Source: Vibrio crassostreae 9ZC13 (GTDB taxonomy: Bacteria > Pseudomonadota > Gammaproteobacteria > Enterobacterales > Vibrionaceae). From it: a DNA stretch of 64,000 nucleotides. This document shows positions 53,561-62,302 of this stretch, in pieces. The stretch is taken from NCBI RefSeq assembly GCF_000272045.2, contig NZ_AJYZ02000019.1, positions 472,854-536,853 of the forward strand, written 5' to 3'. A program made the position numbers and the translations under genes. Below the pieces are notes generated by a model, which was given only the letters and a program-made list of their open reading frames with translations, was not told where the DNA came from and did no database searches. Every line of letters begins with the position of its first letter. Position 1 is the stretch's first letter.

Positions 53561-54331
53561 ATGCCAATAAGAGAAGGTAAAGGCAAGTGGGCGCGAAGCA
53601 GCAGTTTGAGAGACTCAAAAGTTAAAAAACACCACCCATTAAACTTCAAGTTAAGATCTGTTGCATCCCATCACGTTGTATCTTGTGACTCGCTATCTCG
53701 GCTGTCCGAAGCTAGACAGCAACAAATCGTGAGGAAAGGGTATGATGTGAATCATCAGAAAAACTTGGTAATTTTACCAACTGTAGATGAAATATCATGT
53801 CAATATAGTGTACCGCTACACAAATCTGGGCATACTGACAGTGATTTAATTGCACACTATGAGGAAAGGACTGGTGAAGAAGTTGAGGTTGAATTGGCAA
53901 GCTTAGCAACAGCTCCGGCTTCTAGAGAGTCTATTCAAGAAGATGTTGTATCACTAAACGCTGCACTCGGTTACCATAAAGTTGTTGCTAAGAAATTGGC
54001 CTTTAGGCTGAAATCAATCAATTGCGACACACTTCCTAAAAACTATATTGAAACAATTGATGATGTTTCTATTGAAATTCTCAGTGATATAGCGAGTTTT
54101 GACCTTTTGTTGATAAGCAGAGGGAAACTAATGGAAGAAGGTGATAAAGGATGTGCGCGTTGTATTAAAAAATCTGTCCGGCATACGCATTACACAAAGC
54201 GTTTTAGATCACTCTTCAAGCTCAAAAAGCGAGTTCCTGAGCAAGTAACGGTAGATTCATTTAGCTATATACCCGGAAAATATCGCCTTATGAGTGTAAG
54301 AGAACAAAGCAAGATAATCACCAAACAATAG
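53561..54331 (+). CDS. AHH/HNH-type nuclease, probable toxin part of the PAAR effector
   Basis: The protein has 256 residues and is in the same frame as the PAAR gene. The nuclease motif is visible: SHHVV (His 37-38), GYDVNHQKNLVILPT (Asn and LP), and VPLHKSGHTD (His 87 and 91). This is the pattern of the AHH family of metal-dependent nucleases. A CARC pair follows in the C-terminal half. The ATG at 53561 has its own site (AAAAGGTAAGAG), so it can be made as a free protein. DNA cleavage in target cells is expected from family and context, and the two downstream genes look like its immunity proteins. Confidence 0.75.
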   Translation: MPIREGKGKWARSSSLRDSKVKKHHPLNFKLRSVASHHVVSCDSLSRLSEARQQQIVRKGYDVNHQKNLVILPTVDEISCQYSVPLHKSGHTDSDLIAHYEERTGEEVEVELASLATAPASRESIQEDVVSLNAALGYHKVVAKKLAFRLKSINCDTLPKNYIETIDDVSIEILSDIASFDLLLISRGKLMEEGDKGCARCIKKSVRHTHYTKRFRSLFKLKKRVPEQVTVDSFSYIPGKYRLMSVREQSKIITKQ

Positions 54332-54342
54332 AGAGGTATAAG

Positions 54343-54915
54343 ATGGAGTTTTCGGTAATCTCAGAGGACTTTATGAGAAGTCCTACTGCGTTCCAATGTG
54401 TTGACACTCGGGAGTTTCTATATAGTACAAACAACTACCAACCAACAAGTTCGGAAAGCCCAATTCTGTGGGAGGATAAGAATATAACTTCTACTATGGT
54501 CCATCCAATAGCAGATAATGGTGATATCTGTGTCACAAAGGGGTTTGCGGAACTTGTAATGAGTTTTGATCCGTATGGTGTAGAGTTTTATCCTGCATCA
54601 CTATCGACTAAAGACGGAGATATTACAGAGCGATATATACTAGCTTTGAATAACATACAAGATGTCGTCGATCATGAACGAAGTGTTGTAGAAGTATCGC
54701 CAAATAGTGGAAACCTAATCATCCACCGCTTGTTTCTAAGCTCTGAAAAAATATCAAATATTCCATTCCAGAAACGAGTCGTTTATAGGGCAAAGGGGGC
54801 TGATACCGCAGTTTTTTTTGCGCCAGAGATCTATGATTTACTCAGTAATGATTCTAGATTTTCTTTGGTTAGAAAAATGAAGAAGAATACATCTATGCGC
54901 GCACCTAAGTTTTAG
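54343..54915 (+). CDS. Imm11-like (DUF1629) immunity protein, first copy
   Basis: The protein has 190 residues. ICVTKGFAELVMSFDPYGVEFYPA, then RYILALNNIQDVVDHERSVVE, and VVYRAKGADTAVFFAPEIYDLL follow the Imm11 pattern, in which a ligand-like domain ends in a 'vfvs-e-i' strand. It stands 11 bases after the nuclease gene with a good site (AGAGG). It is probably the cytoplasmic antidote of the AHH nuclease. The match is by eye. Confidence 0.65.
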   Translation: MEFSVISEDFMRSPTAFQCVDTREFLYSTNNYQPTSSESPILWEDKNITSTMVHPIADNGDICVTKGFAELVMSFDPYGVEFYPASLSTKDGDITERYILALNNIQDVVDHERSVVEVSPNSGNLIIHRLFLSSEKISNIPFQKRVVYRAKGADTAVFFAPEIYDLLSNDSRFSLVRKMKKNTSMRAPKF

Positions 54916-54924
54916 GAAAAAATA

Positions 54925-55416
54925 ATGAAAGAACAATATCATTTACTAACTAAACAAGACCTAGGTAACTTCCCGTTCCAACAAAGCCCCAAGCCAATAG
55001 TGCCAGTAGAGCCTGATTTACTGCTTGAAATGACGTTTTCTCCAAAGCTATTTATCATCAGCGATGTTGCATCAAAAGTGGAGAAACTGGTCATACACGG
55101 AGTAGAGTGGTTAGACGCGCGCGTGGATTGTTCTCCAAGCCAACCAACAGATGATCAAATTAAAGTTTACGAAGACTATCGAGTGCCTTATATCCATCAA
55201 ACTTATAAATTGACGGATAAAGAAAAACAATACGGCAAGTTGAACTGGTTAGACATTGAGTCAACGGAGTTTGATTTTTCTAAGTTAGAGAATATTCCAC
55301 TCGAAGAAAGGCTAATTTTCAAGCTTGAAGAAGATTATGGTTTGGTTTTTATTCATCAAAGTGTGATTAATTTACTGAAACAACAGGTCAATGATGTTTG
55401 GGTGAGAGATGTTTAA
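54925..55416 (+). CDS. Imm11-like immunity protein, second copy
   Basis: The protein has 163 residues. LFIISDVASKVEKLVIHGVEWLDA, LNWLDIESTEFDFSKLENIPLEERLIFKL (split by normal variation) and YGLVFIHQSVINLL repeat the layout of the previous gene at low identity. The pair thus looks like diverged duplicates. It is the last gene of the effector unit, and a strong terminator follows. It may protect against the same nuclease or against a related one from other strains. Confidence 0.6.
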   Translation: MKEQYHLLTKQDLGNFPFQQSPKPIVPVEPDLLLEMTFSPKLFIISDVASKVEKLVIHGVEWLDARVDCSPSQPTDDQIKVYEDYRVPYIHQTYKLTDKEKQYGKLNWLDIESTEFDFSKLENIPLEERLIFKLEEDYGLVFIHQSVINLLKQQVNDVWVRDV

Positions 55417-55418
55417 AT

Positions 55419-55442
55419 AAAGCGCCTGAGGCGCTTTTTTTT
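55419..55442 (+). terminator. Terminator after the immunity genes
   Basis: AAAGCGCC (55419-55426), the loop TGA and GGCGCTTT (55430-55437) run into a T tract: a strong intrinsic terminator. Confidence 0.92.
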
Positions 55443-55491
55443 AAGTCATACTGGTTACGTTAACTTCTGATACATAGCAATAGTTAAGCAC

Positions 55492-56616
55492 TTAGATCTT
55501 TTCAATCTCGGGCAGGGTGTATACCTTCATTGATTCAACGTTAGGTTGATAGACACGTAATAAGAAAGACCAGTTGTCTTTAGGGGTGTAAGCAAAGTTT
55601 ACGTTATTACCATCCGCATGTTTTTTACAGTCTAAACCACCGAATACCACCGTGAATGTACCGTCTTCGTTTTGCGTCAGTCCTTGATTGGTCGAAACGA
55701 TGTTATTCTCGTTCGACATGAGATAACCTTTTGAATCGTAGACAGTGATTGAGTAATAACCTAGGTCACTAGCTAATTTAGGTGCTTCGTATGTCGCTTG
55801 GTAACATTGTTCACCTTTGGCATTCTCTAGTGCGTAAGGTGCATACATTGCGGTGTCAGCTGTCGATAGGCCGAACGCTCCAGCAATTGTGTAAGTAGTC
55901 TTTTCCCAGTCAGTCACATCTTGCGCTCGGTATTGAACTGTATCGTATGTGTCATTTAACTTATCGTATTCTGGCATTAATGCAGTACGAACTGCTTCCA
56001 TAGCCTCAGTGTTTGGCTTTGGCAATCCTTCAAGATCTTGACCACCACCGATAATTTTCACTTTCGGCTGAAGCTCTTCTGTAATCCGTTTAACGTTTTG
56101 TTTTGTTCCATCTGTCGCAAAACGCAAGCCTATCAGCACATATTTTGTATCGAACATTTCAGGAGTGAACTCGTAAGTTCCTGCGCCAACCTTATAAAAT
56201 GGTTGAGTGTGGTTCATATCTTGAAGGTGAAGTGTAACCAATTTCCCATCGTTCTCAGGTACAACGACTGTAAATGGTTTGGAGGTATCGATAACGCCCA
56301 TTGAGTACAAGTGATCAATGGATGGTGATACAACCCAGCGAGTGTCTTTGTTCGCCAGTTCTTTGAAGTGATGAAGGTTGTTTAAGCCTAACTTAAAGTT
56401 GCGAGCAAAATTGTCAGCAAACCAAATGCCTTCTTGGTTTATGTACTCATGCACCGTCATACCATGATCTTCTGGGTTTACCGCCCACGAAGAAGAGTCA
56501 ATGTTAGCAAAGACGTCTTCAATTGATTTATCTTCATTGTTAAAGCTGGTTGTGGACGTTCCTGCAACCGTAGAGAAAGACGTGACCACTAATAAAGAAA
56601 GTAGAGTTTTTTTCAT
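55492..56616 (-). CDS. DUF1254/DUF1214 periplasmic protein
   Basis: The protein has 374 residues. A signal peptide (MKKTLLSLLVVTSFSTVAG, cut near 19) sends it to the periplasm. The N-terminal DUF1254 part (SIDHLYSMGVIDTSKPFTVVVP) and C-terminal DUF1214 part (ALENAKGEQCYQATY, YYSITVYDSKGYLM, NWSFLLRVYQP) are both present. The biochemical role of the family is unknown. It is divergent from a LysR gene, which probably controls it. Confidence 0.85.
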   Translation of the reverse strand: MKKTLLSLLVVTSFSTVAGTSTTSFNNEDKSIEDVFANIDSSSWAVNPEDHGMTVHEYINQEGIWFADNFARNFKLGLNNLHHFKELANKDTRWVVSPSIDHLYSMGVIDTSKPFTVVVPENDGKLVTLHLQDMNHTQPFYKVGAGTYEFTPEMFDTKYVLIGLRFATDGTKQNVKRITEELQPKVKIIGGGQDLEGLPKPNTEAMEAVRTALMPEYDKLNDTYDTVQYRAQDVTDWEKTTYTIAGAFGLSTADTAMYAPYALENAKGEQCYQATYEAPKLASDLGYYSITVYDSKGYLMSNENNIVSTNQGLTQNEDGTFTVVFGGLDCKKHADGNNVNFAYTPKDNWSFLLRVYQPNVESMKVYTLPEIEKI

Positions 56617-56697
56617 TTTTAAATACCATATTCTGTTTTATTAAGTTGAGGTAATGGTAAGTAAAAGTTTGGTATTTATGAAATGACTATATAGAAT

Positions 56698-56727
56698 CAC
56701 AGGTATGACAAATATGTTATACCTGTG
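56698..56727. promoter_or_regulatory. Inverted-repeat operator before the LysR gene
   Basis: CACAGGTAT (56698-56706) and ATACCTGTG (56719-56727) are perfect inverse copies with a 12-base spacer. They lie between the two divergent genes, immediately before the ribosome site of the LysR gene. This is likely a binding site for the LysR protein itself. Confidence 0.55.
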
Positions 56728-56738
56728 AGGTTGGTACT

Positions 56739-57659
56739 TTGAAAGCTGCGCTAAACAAGATCGATTTGAACCTACTTAAGGTTCTACATGTTTTGATAGA
56801 AGAGCAAAATGTTACCCATGCTGCGGAGCGACTTTTTCTTGCTCAGCCTTCTGTGAGTCGGAAGTTACGGAAACTTCGAGAGCAGCTTGATGATGAGCTC
56901 TTTGTTTCGACTCCACAAGGAATGAAACCTACCTACAGGTGTAATCAAATCGCAGAGTCACTCCCTGACTTAATTGCGCTGCTAGAGAAAACATTAACTC
57001 CGGTAAAGAAGTTCGACGCGTACAGCCACGCTGGGCATATCTCTTTGGCCATTAATCCGCTTTTAGGACAGTCATTGCCTCATATCTTGTTTCTATTCCT
57101 TGCCAAGCATGCGCCGAACGTGACATTTTCTTGCCACATATGGAACCAGAATACGCTTGATAATTTAGCGAAAGATAACATTCAGTTAGGCATTAATTAC
57201 GACGTCCCAATAGGCAGCAAGGCCATATTGCATAAACATTTGGCCGAAGATCACTTTAAGTTGTATGCGAATAAATCCCATCCTATTCATCTGAAGAAGA
57301 TTGTAGAATTTGAATATCTTTCAGAATGTCGATTTGCAATTGCACAGTTGGCTGAGTGGAATGAAAAAGAGGGGATGATGGAAAACATGTTGGTGCAAAG
57401 AGGATTGAATTATTACGAAGTCTTTCGTTCCGAAATAATCTCAAATGTCGCAGCTGTGGCAGCGCAAACCGAGGCTCTATTTCCAACTTCAGAACTGTAT
57501 ATCGATAATACACATAACCTAGTTGAAGTTAGTCATGCGAGGCTCCCATCATTCAATAGCAAGCAGATTTTGCTTTATCAACACAAAAAAAGGGAGTCAG
57601 ATCCTTTCTACTTGTGGCTACATGAAAACATAGTCCAGTTGGTTGATGGGTTAGGTTAG
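56739..57659 (+). CDS. LysR-family transcriptional regulator
   Basis: The protein has 306 residues. The start codon is TTG 56739 with GAGG about 9 bases upstream. The N-terminal helix-turn-helix (LLKVLHVLIEEQNVTHAAERL, then QPSVSRKLRKLREQL) is typical, and the C-terminal effector-binding domain is of full length. The ligand is not known. It probably regulates the divergent DUF1254/1214 gene and itself through the inverted repeat between them. Confidence 0.9.
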   Translation: MKAALNKIDLNLLKVLHVLIEEQNVTHAAERLFLAQPSVSRKLRKLREQLDDELFVSTPQGMKPTYRCNQIAESLPDLIALLEKTLTPVKKFDAYSHAGHISLAINPLLGQSLPHILFLFLAKHAPNVTFSCHIWNQNTLDNLAKDNIQLGINYDVPIGSKAILHKHLAEDHFKLYANKSHPIHLKKIVEFEYLSECRFAIAQLAEWNEKEGMMENMLVQRGLNYYEVFRSEIISNVAAVAAQTEALFPTSELYIDNTHNLVEVSHARLPSFNSKQILLYQHKKRESDPFYLWLHENIVQLVDGLG

Positions 57660-57699
57660 TTGTCCTCCTGGCAACTGTTTAACTCGATACATCGCTTTT

Positions 57700-58262
57700 T
57701 CTTAGAGTGAGCGCCATCACCAGGTACTTCAAGGATATTTCAACGAGTTTGTTTCAGTAAGTTCGGGGGTAATTCTCTATCTGTAACCGTTGATAAACTT
57801 AGCTCGGCGGCAACGAGCTCATGTGTGTTTGTATTGACTGCAATATGAAGCTTTCGCCAGACTCTACGCTTCCCATCCGTCCCGTGTTTTTTGACTTTCC
57901 ATTCACATTCACCATAAACCTTAAGGCCAGTAGCATCGATGGCTAGGTGCCGTATTGCTCCTCTAGCTTTAGTCTTAAATGAGGCCTCAACTTGCTTGGC
58001 TCTACGAATGATGCAGGTGTAATGCGGACAACTTAACGGCACATGGGCTAACCAAAATATCGAGACTACAAATCCTTGCAGCGCTGTCAGTGGCATAGAG
58101 AAAACTCGTTTCACCATGAGTGCTGTCGTGATAGCTAAATCATTGAACCGACATGGCCTAAACGCGCGCTTATTCTGTTTGCTCTGCGTCCACCCGACTA
58201 TTGTCTCTTTATCAATCCAAAAGGTCAGAAAGCCTCGATTAATAAATGATTGGTTGTATTGT
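57700..58262 (-). pseudogene. Decayed IS5-family transposase remnant
   Basis: Minus-strand reading gives YNQSFINRGFLTFWIDKE, then ALMVKRVFSMPLTALQGF, AIDATGLKVYGECEWKVKK (first catalytic Asp) and LLKQTR, as in IS5-type transposases. Two defects are clear. The N-terminal start is missing; a stop precedes the remnant. A TGA (57740-57742) replaces the expected Arg codon after LLKQTR, beyond which similarity (GDGAH, second Asp) goes on for only about 15 codons. The third catalytic residue is absent. No terminal inverted repeats are seen. It is a dead relic at the right side of the T6SS region. Confidence 0.85.
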
Positions 58263-58380
58263 AACGAGGTTTAGGCACAGAGCTACGAGAGGGGGTGGGC
58301 GTAGCTGAACAGGTCGTAGGTTCTAGGTTTAGTTCGATTGAATTACACAACAAAGCCAACTCTCGATATGGAATAGAACG

Positions 58381-58698
58381 CTATCTAGATAATGAAGAAT
58401 AATAGGCAGCAATATCTTTTAAATCTTGTTCAGAAAGTCGACTTAATTGAGCCTTCATCATGTCAGCGTAGGCACCTTCACGTTGGTCGTTCTTATACAT
58501 TGTCATAGTATTGAACAAATAGAGGCGGTCTTGCCCTTTAAGGTCTGGGGAGTTTTTATTCGTGTTGTCGCCAGCAACTGAATGGCAAAAAACACAACTC
58601 GGGGATTTCAGTTTACCGAGTTCTGGATCACCAAAGTTGTCTGCGTGAAGTGTGAAAGAGAGGGAAGCAGTTAGTAAGATTAGATACTTGTTGTACAC
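58381..58698 (-). CDS. Small periplasmic c-type cytochrome
   Basis: The protein has 105 residues. A signal peptide (YLILLTASLSFTLHA, cut near 19) precedes one haem site CVFCH (residues 35-39). The C-terminal LSEQDLKDIAAYYSSL is the usual last helix of class I cytochromes c. A methionine such as that in YADMMKAQL can be the sixth ligand. It probably carries electrons in the periplasm; the partner is unknown. Confidence 0.88.
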   Translation of the reverse strand: MYNKYLILLTASLSFTLHADNFGDPELGKLKSPSCVFCHSVAGDNTNKNSPDLKGQDRLYLFNTMTMYKNDQREGAYADMMKAQLSRLSEQDLKDIAAYYSSLSR

Positions 58699-58728
58699 GT
58701 ATATACTCCTGTGAAAACAAAAGTATAA

Positions 58729-58749
58729 AGCTTCCCCTTAGGGGAAGCT
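58729..58749 (-). terminator. Terminator after ltaE
   Basis: AGCTTCCCC (58729-58737), the loop TTA and GGGGAAGCT (58741-58749) form a 9-bp stem. On the minus strand a T-rich stretch follows, fitting the end of the ltaE transcript. Confidence 0.7.
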
Positions 58750-58787
58750 CAAGTATTAATAGCGATAGATGAGAACTTTGCTGAGAG

Positions 58788-59792
58788 TTACAGCGCTTTT
58801 TCTAATTCCGTTAGGAATCGAGCAATGTCTTCTGTACTAATATCACGGTGAGTAACAAAGCGAACAGGATTACCTGGTGACATAGTAATACCTTGTTCAC
58901 CTAGCTCTCGTGCGATGCGGTTGATATCTACTGATTCATCTAATTTAGCAAACACAATGTTAGTTTGAATGAAATCAGGGTTAACAGAAAAGCCTTCTAA
59001 CTTGCTTAGGCCGATCGCTAGGTTTTTCGCGTTCTCGTGGTCAGCTTTAAGTTGAGTAACGTTCTCTGTTAAAGCCATTTTTCCCGCTGCGGCAAGAATA
59101 CCTGCTTGGCGCATACCGCCACCCACCATTTTACGTAGGCGGCGTGCTTTAGTGATGTACTCTTTACTACCAAGAAGTAGAGAGCCAATCGGCGCGCCTA
59201 AGCCTTTTGATAAACAGATCGTCATTGAATCGAAGTGTTGTGCGATCTCTTTGATGTGTACATCTAATGCGACTGCTGCGTTATAGACGCGCGCGCCATC
59301 TAGGTGCATTTGAAGTCCGTGTTGGTTTACGAACTCACGTGCTTCCGCTAGATAAGACATTGGCAGGACTTTACCATTGATCGTGTTTTCTAAACTAAGC
59401 AGCTTGGTACGAGCAAAGTGGCTGTCGTCGGGCTTAATCGCAGCGGCAAGCTTTTTAAAGTCTAAAGTACCGTCTGGGTTATTCTCGATTGGTTGAGGTT
59501 GGATAGAACCAAGGACCGCAGCGCCGCCAGCTTCGTATTTGTAGTTGTGCGCCTGCTGGCCACACAGATATTCATCACCACGCTCACAATGCGCCATTAA
59601 GCCAAGAAGGTTGGCTTGTGTACCTGAAGAGGTAAACATTGCCGCTTCAAAGCCTGTCTCATTTGCTGCCCACTGTTCTAGTTCGTTGACGGTTGGGTCA
59701 TCGCCATAAACATCATCGCCCACTTCTGCGTTTGCCATTGCGTCACGCATAGCTTGCGAAGGTTTAGTTACGGTATCAGAACGAAAGTCCAT
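58788..59792 (-). CDS. ltaE: Low-specificity L-threonine aldolase
   Basis: The protein has 334 residues. It is a PLP enzyme that splits L-threonine or L-allo-threonine into glycine and acetaldehyde. Motifs: the start MDFRSDTVTKPSQAMRDAM, GDDVYGDDPTVNELE, the HLDGARVYNAAVAL Asp that contacts the cofactor, and SKGLGAPIGS with the PLP lysine (about residue 196). Length and motifs are complete. It lies just downstream of a NUDIX gene on the same strand. Confidence 0.95.
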   Translation of the reverse strand: MDFRSDTVTKPSQAMRDAMANAEVGDDVYGDDPTVNELEQWAANETGFEAAMFTSSGTQANLLGLMAHCERGDEYLCGQQAHNYKYEAGGAAVLGSIQPQPIENNPDGTLDFKKLAAAIKPDDSHFARTKLLSLENTINGKVLPMSYLAEAREFVNQHGLQMHLDGARVYNAAVALDVHIKEIAQHFDSMTICLSKGLGAPIGSLLLGSKEYITKARRLRKMVGGGMRQAGILAAAGKMALTENVTQLKADHENAKNLAIGLSKLEGFSVNPDFIQTNIVFAKLDESVDINRIARELGEQGITMSPGNPVRFVTHRDISTEDIARFLTELEKAL

Positions 59793-59831
59793 GTTTCTCT
59801 CCTAGAGTACTTTAGGTAGCCATATAATTGG

Positions 59832-60347
59832 CTATAGATGGCCACATAGTTGGGCTTTACTTAAACAAGCGATAGTTTTGGTATCAGTGATTTGATCGTG
59901 TCGTATTTTATCGTGCAGTTCTTCTAAACTCAGTTCGATCACTTCTATTACTTCATCGTCATCGCATTCAAAGCGGGTAGTGAGGCTTAAGTCTTTTGCG
60001 ACAAACAGATGTTGTATTTCATCACAGAAGCCAGCCAAAGGGGTGACTTGCCCCAAGCTTTGAAAGGAAGTTGCGCTGTAACCGGTTTCTTCTTCCAATT
60101 CACGCTGGGCACATTGAAGAGGTGACTCATCAATTTCCATCGTGCCTGCAGGTAGTTCCAAAAGCCATTTCTTAAGAGAAGGGCGGAATTGGTTAATGAG
60201 GATGATTGTTCCAGACGAAGTGATAGGAAGAATAACTGCCGCGCCAGGGTGGTTTATTGTTGTATGTTTTACCACGACGTTCGTAGGGAGCGTCACGTTC
60301 TCTTCTATGAGAGAAATACTTTTCCATTTATGGATAACTTTACTCAT
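59832..60347 (-). CDS. NUDIX hydrolase (ADP-ribose pyrophosphatase-like)
   Basis: The protein has 171 residues from ATG 60347 (MSKVIHKWKSISLIEE). Starts farther upstream (60362, 60404) would add residues not usual for the family. The Nudix box is complete: GTMEIDE-SPLQCAQ-RELEEETGY, followed by FCDEIQHLFVA. It probably hydrolyses ADP-ribose or a similar nucleoside diphosphate. It is 40 bases upstream of ltaE and probably co-transcribed. Confidence 0.85.
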   Translation of the reverse strand: MSKVIHKWKSISLIEENVTLPTNVVVKHTTINHPGAAVILPITSSGTIILINQFRPSLKKWLLELPAGTMEIDESPLQCAQRELEEETGYSATSFQSLGQVTPLAGFCDEIQHLFVAKDLSLTTRFECDDDEVIEVIELSLEELHDKIRHDQITDTKTIACLSKAQLCGHL

Positions 60348-60561
60348 GCAGTCTGGCCACATTCCTTGCCAATTTTTCGTATAACGGAAGACGTGCACCA
60401 CCATAACGTCTATGGTGTCGAAAATAAAAGAAAAATTAGGGTTAGCAATAGATTTAGTTTCACGCCGTTCGTGATGTTACTCTCATAATTGGAATCTATG
60501 ATTGCGCCAAAATTACCGACGTAACCATCTGATATAAATGCAACTCAATAATAAAATGCAC

Positions 60562-60590
60562 TTGTAACAAAGCGCTAACAAATGTATAAA
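60562..60590 (+). promoter_or_regulatory. Sigma-70 promoter of ravA-viaA
   Basis: TTGTAA (60562-60567), a 17-base spacer and TATAAA (60585-60590). Transcription starts near 60597, about 40 bases before ravA. Confidence 0.6.
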
Positions 60591-60635
60591 AACAATTCTA
60601 CACTCTCAACTGTTCAAAGATTTTCGGAGTAACGC

Positions 60636-62291
60636 ATGAACCCTTCTATTTCTTCACATGCTGACAAGGCGCTACTCTCTGAAAGAATCAATAAATTAGC
60701 GCATGCTCTGTCTGATGGTGTCTACGAAAGAGAAGACACGATTAAGCTTTGTTTACTGGCTGCTTTGGCTGGTGAAAGCGTGTTTCTATTAGGCCCTCCG
60801 GGCATCGCAAAAAGCCTTATCGCGAAACGTCTCATTCAGGCTTTTGATAACAGCAGCTATTTCGAATATTTGATGACTCGTTTCTCTACTCCCGAGGAAG
60901 TGTTCGGCCCACTAAGTATCCAAGAATTAAAAGACAACGGTCGTTACGTAAGACTAACCGAAGGCTACCTACCAACTGCACAAGTCGTCTTCCTCGATGA
61001 GATCTGGAAAGCCGGCCCTGCAATCCTAAACACGCTACTTACTGTCGTTAACGAAAAGACTTTCAAAAACGGCAGTGATATTGAACGTGTACCGATGCGT
61101 CTACTAGTATCGGCATCCAACGAACTTCCAGATGAAGACAGCGGCTTGGAAGCACTTTATGACCGTATGTTGGTACGCGTGTTCGTGAACCGTATTCAAA
61201 ACAAACAAAACTTCAAATCGATGCTGACGACGGGTACTTCTCAAGAAGCGGTAATTCCAAAAGGTTTGGCGATTACGGACATTGAATACCATCAATGGCA
61301 GAAAGAGCTCGATAAGCTGGAACTGACAGACAATTCGTTTGATAAGTTGTTTGAACTAAAAACCATGCTTGAAGAGACGGTTAAGAAGCAAGGCTCTGCT
61401 TCAGAGTCAGAATTGTATGTATCAGACAGACGCTGGAAGAAGGCCGTTAAACTATTGAAAGCGAGTGCGTTCTTTAGTGGTCGCGATAGCGTGAACCCGC
61501 TGGATATTATGCTTCTGCAAGATTGTTTGTGGCATAGCCCAGAATCACGTGATGTGGTTCGTAGCGTGGTGAAAGACTTTGCATTGAACCGAGCGTTTGA
61601 TCAACAAGAGTCGAAAGCTCAAATTGAAATATCTCGTGAAGAGTTAGAAGAGATTCAAGACGATGTTGAATCAACGTTGTCGGTGTCACTTTCTATGGAG
61701 TCAACCAGTGGCTTGTTGCGTAAAGATGTTTACCAGAATGACATCAAGAACGCGAAAATGTACAGCGTGGGCAGTGCTTACAATCTAGTGAAACTGGTTA
61801 TGCTGCAAAGCAACATGTCGGTTTCTGAATCTGAGAAAGGCGATAGCCGTTGGGTATACGTAGCCAAAGACGATTTTGATCGTGTTCTTAAAGAAGGTCA
61901 CGGTGATATTTACGGTTACGTAAACGAAAATAAAAACCTATGCCGTTTAAAACTCGACTTGGATGCATCAAACCAATTAGTGATTAAAGACATCGCCAAT
62001 CGCTCTGTATTGGTGAGTGTGGTTACTACTGACGGTTTAGACCAAGAACTGTACAACAAGTGGTTGAGTGGCGCTGAGAAAGCCTTAGAACAGTTAACTG
62101 AAGCTGAATTCAAGTTAAAACGCGTTCGTACTGAATTCCATGATGCATTACCTCATAACTATATTGACCCTGATTTACCAAAAGCGATGGAAGCAAGTTT
62201 GCAATCGGTAACGCAAGATCTTGAAACCACGAAAGTGAAGAGTGCCAAGATCGCTCAGCGTATTAAGTTTATGAGCCAGTACTTCGAGTAA
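60636..62291 (+). CDS. ravA: MoxR-type AAA+ ATPase RavA
   Basis: The protein has 551 residues. The MoxR AAA+ domain has Walker [10 protein letters not shown] and Walker [11 protein letters not shown], the arginine-rich [10 protein letters not shown] and the sensor region; a triple-helical C-terminal region follows. In enterobacteria RavA works with ViaA and binds the lysine decarboxylase CadA; it is linked to respiratory enzymes and aminoglycoside response. GGAG stands 8 bases upstream. viaA follows 11 bases later. Confidence 0.95.
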   Translation: MNPSISSHADKALLSERINKLAHALSDGVYEREDTIKLCLLAALAGESVFLLGPPGIAKSLIAKRLIQAFDNSSYFEYLMTRFSTPEEVFGPLSIQELKDNGRYVRLTEGYLPTAQVVFLDEIWKAGPAILNTLLTVVNEKTFKNGSDIERVPMRLLVSASNELPDEDSGLEALYDRMLVRVFVNRIQNKQNFKSMLTTGTSQEAVIPKGLAITDIEYHQWQKELDKLELTDNSFDKLFELKTMLEETVKKQGSASESELYVSDRRWKKAVKLLKASAFFSGRDSVNPLDIMLLQDCLWHSPESRDVVRSVVKDFALNRAFDQQESKAQIEISREELEEIQDDVESTLSVSLSMESTSGLLRKDVYQNDIKNAKMYSVGSAYNLVKLVMLQSNMSVSESEKGDSRWVYVAKDDFDRVLKEGHGDIYGYVNENKNLCRLKLDLDASNQLVIKDIANRSVLVSVVTTDGLDQELYNKWLSGAEKALEQLTEAEFKLKRVRTEFHDALPHNYIDPDLPKAMEASLQSVTQDLETTKVKSAKIAQRIKFMSQYFE

Positions 62292-62302
62292 GAGGAGAGC
62301 AT

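Noticed and set aside
60142..60488. Plus-strand frames opposite the NUDIX gene
   Set aside because: They are antisense to a gene with an intact Nudix box.
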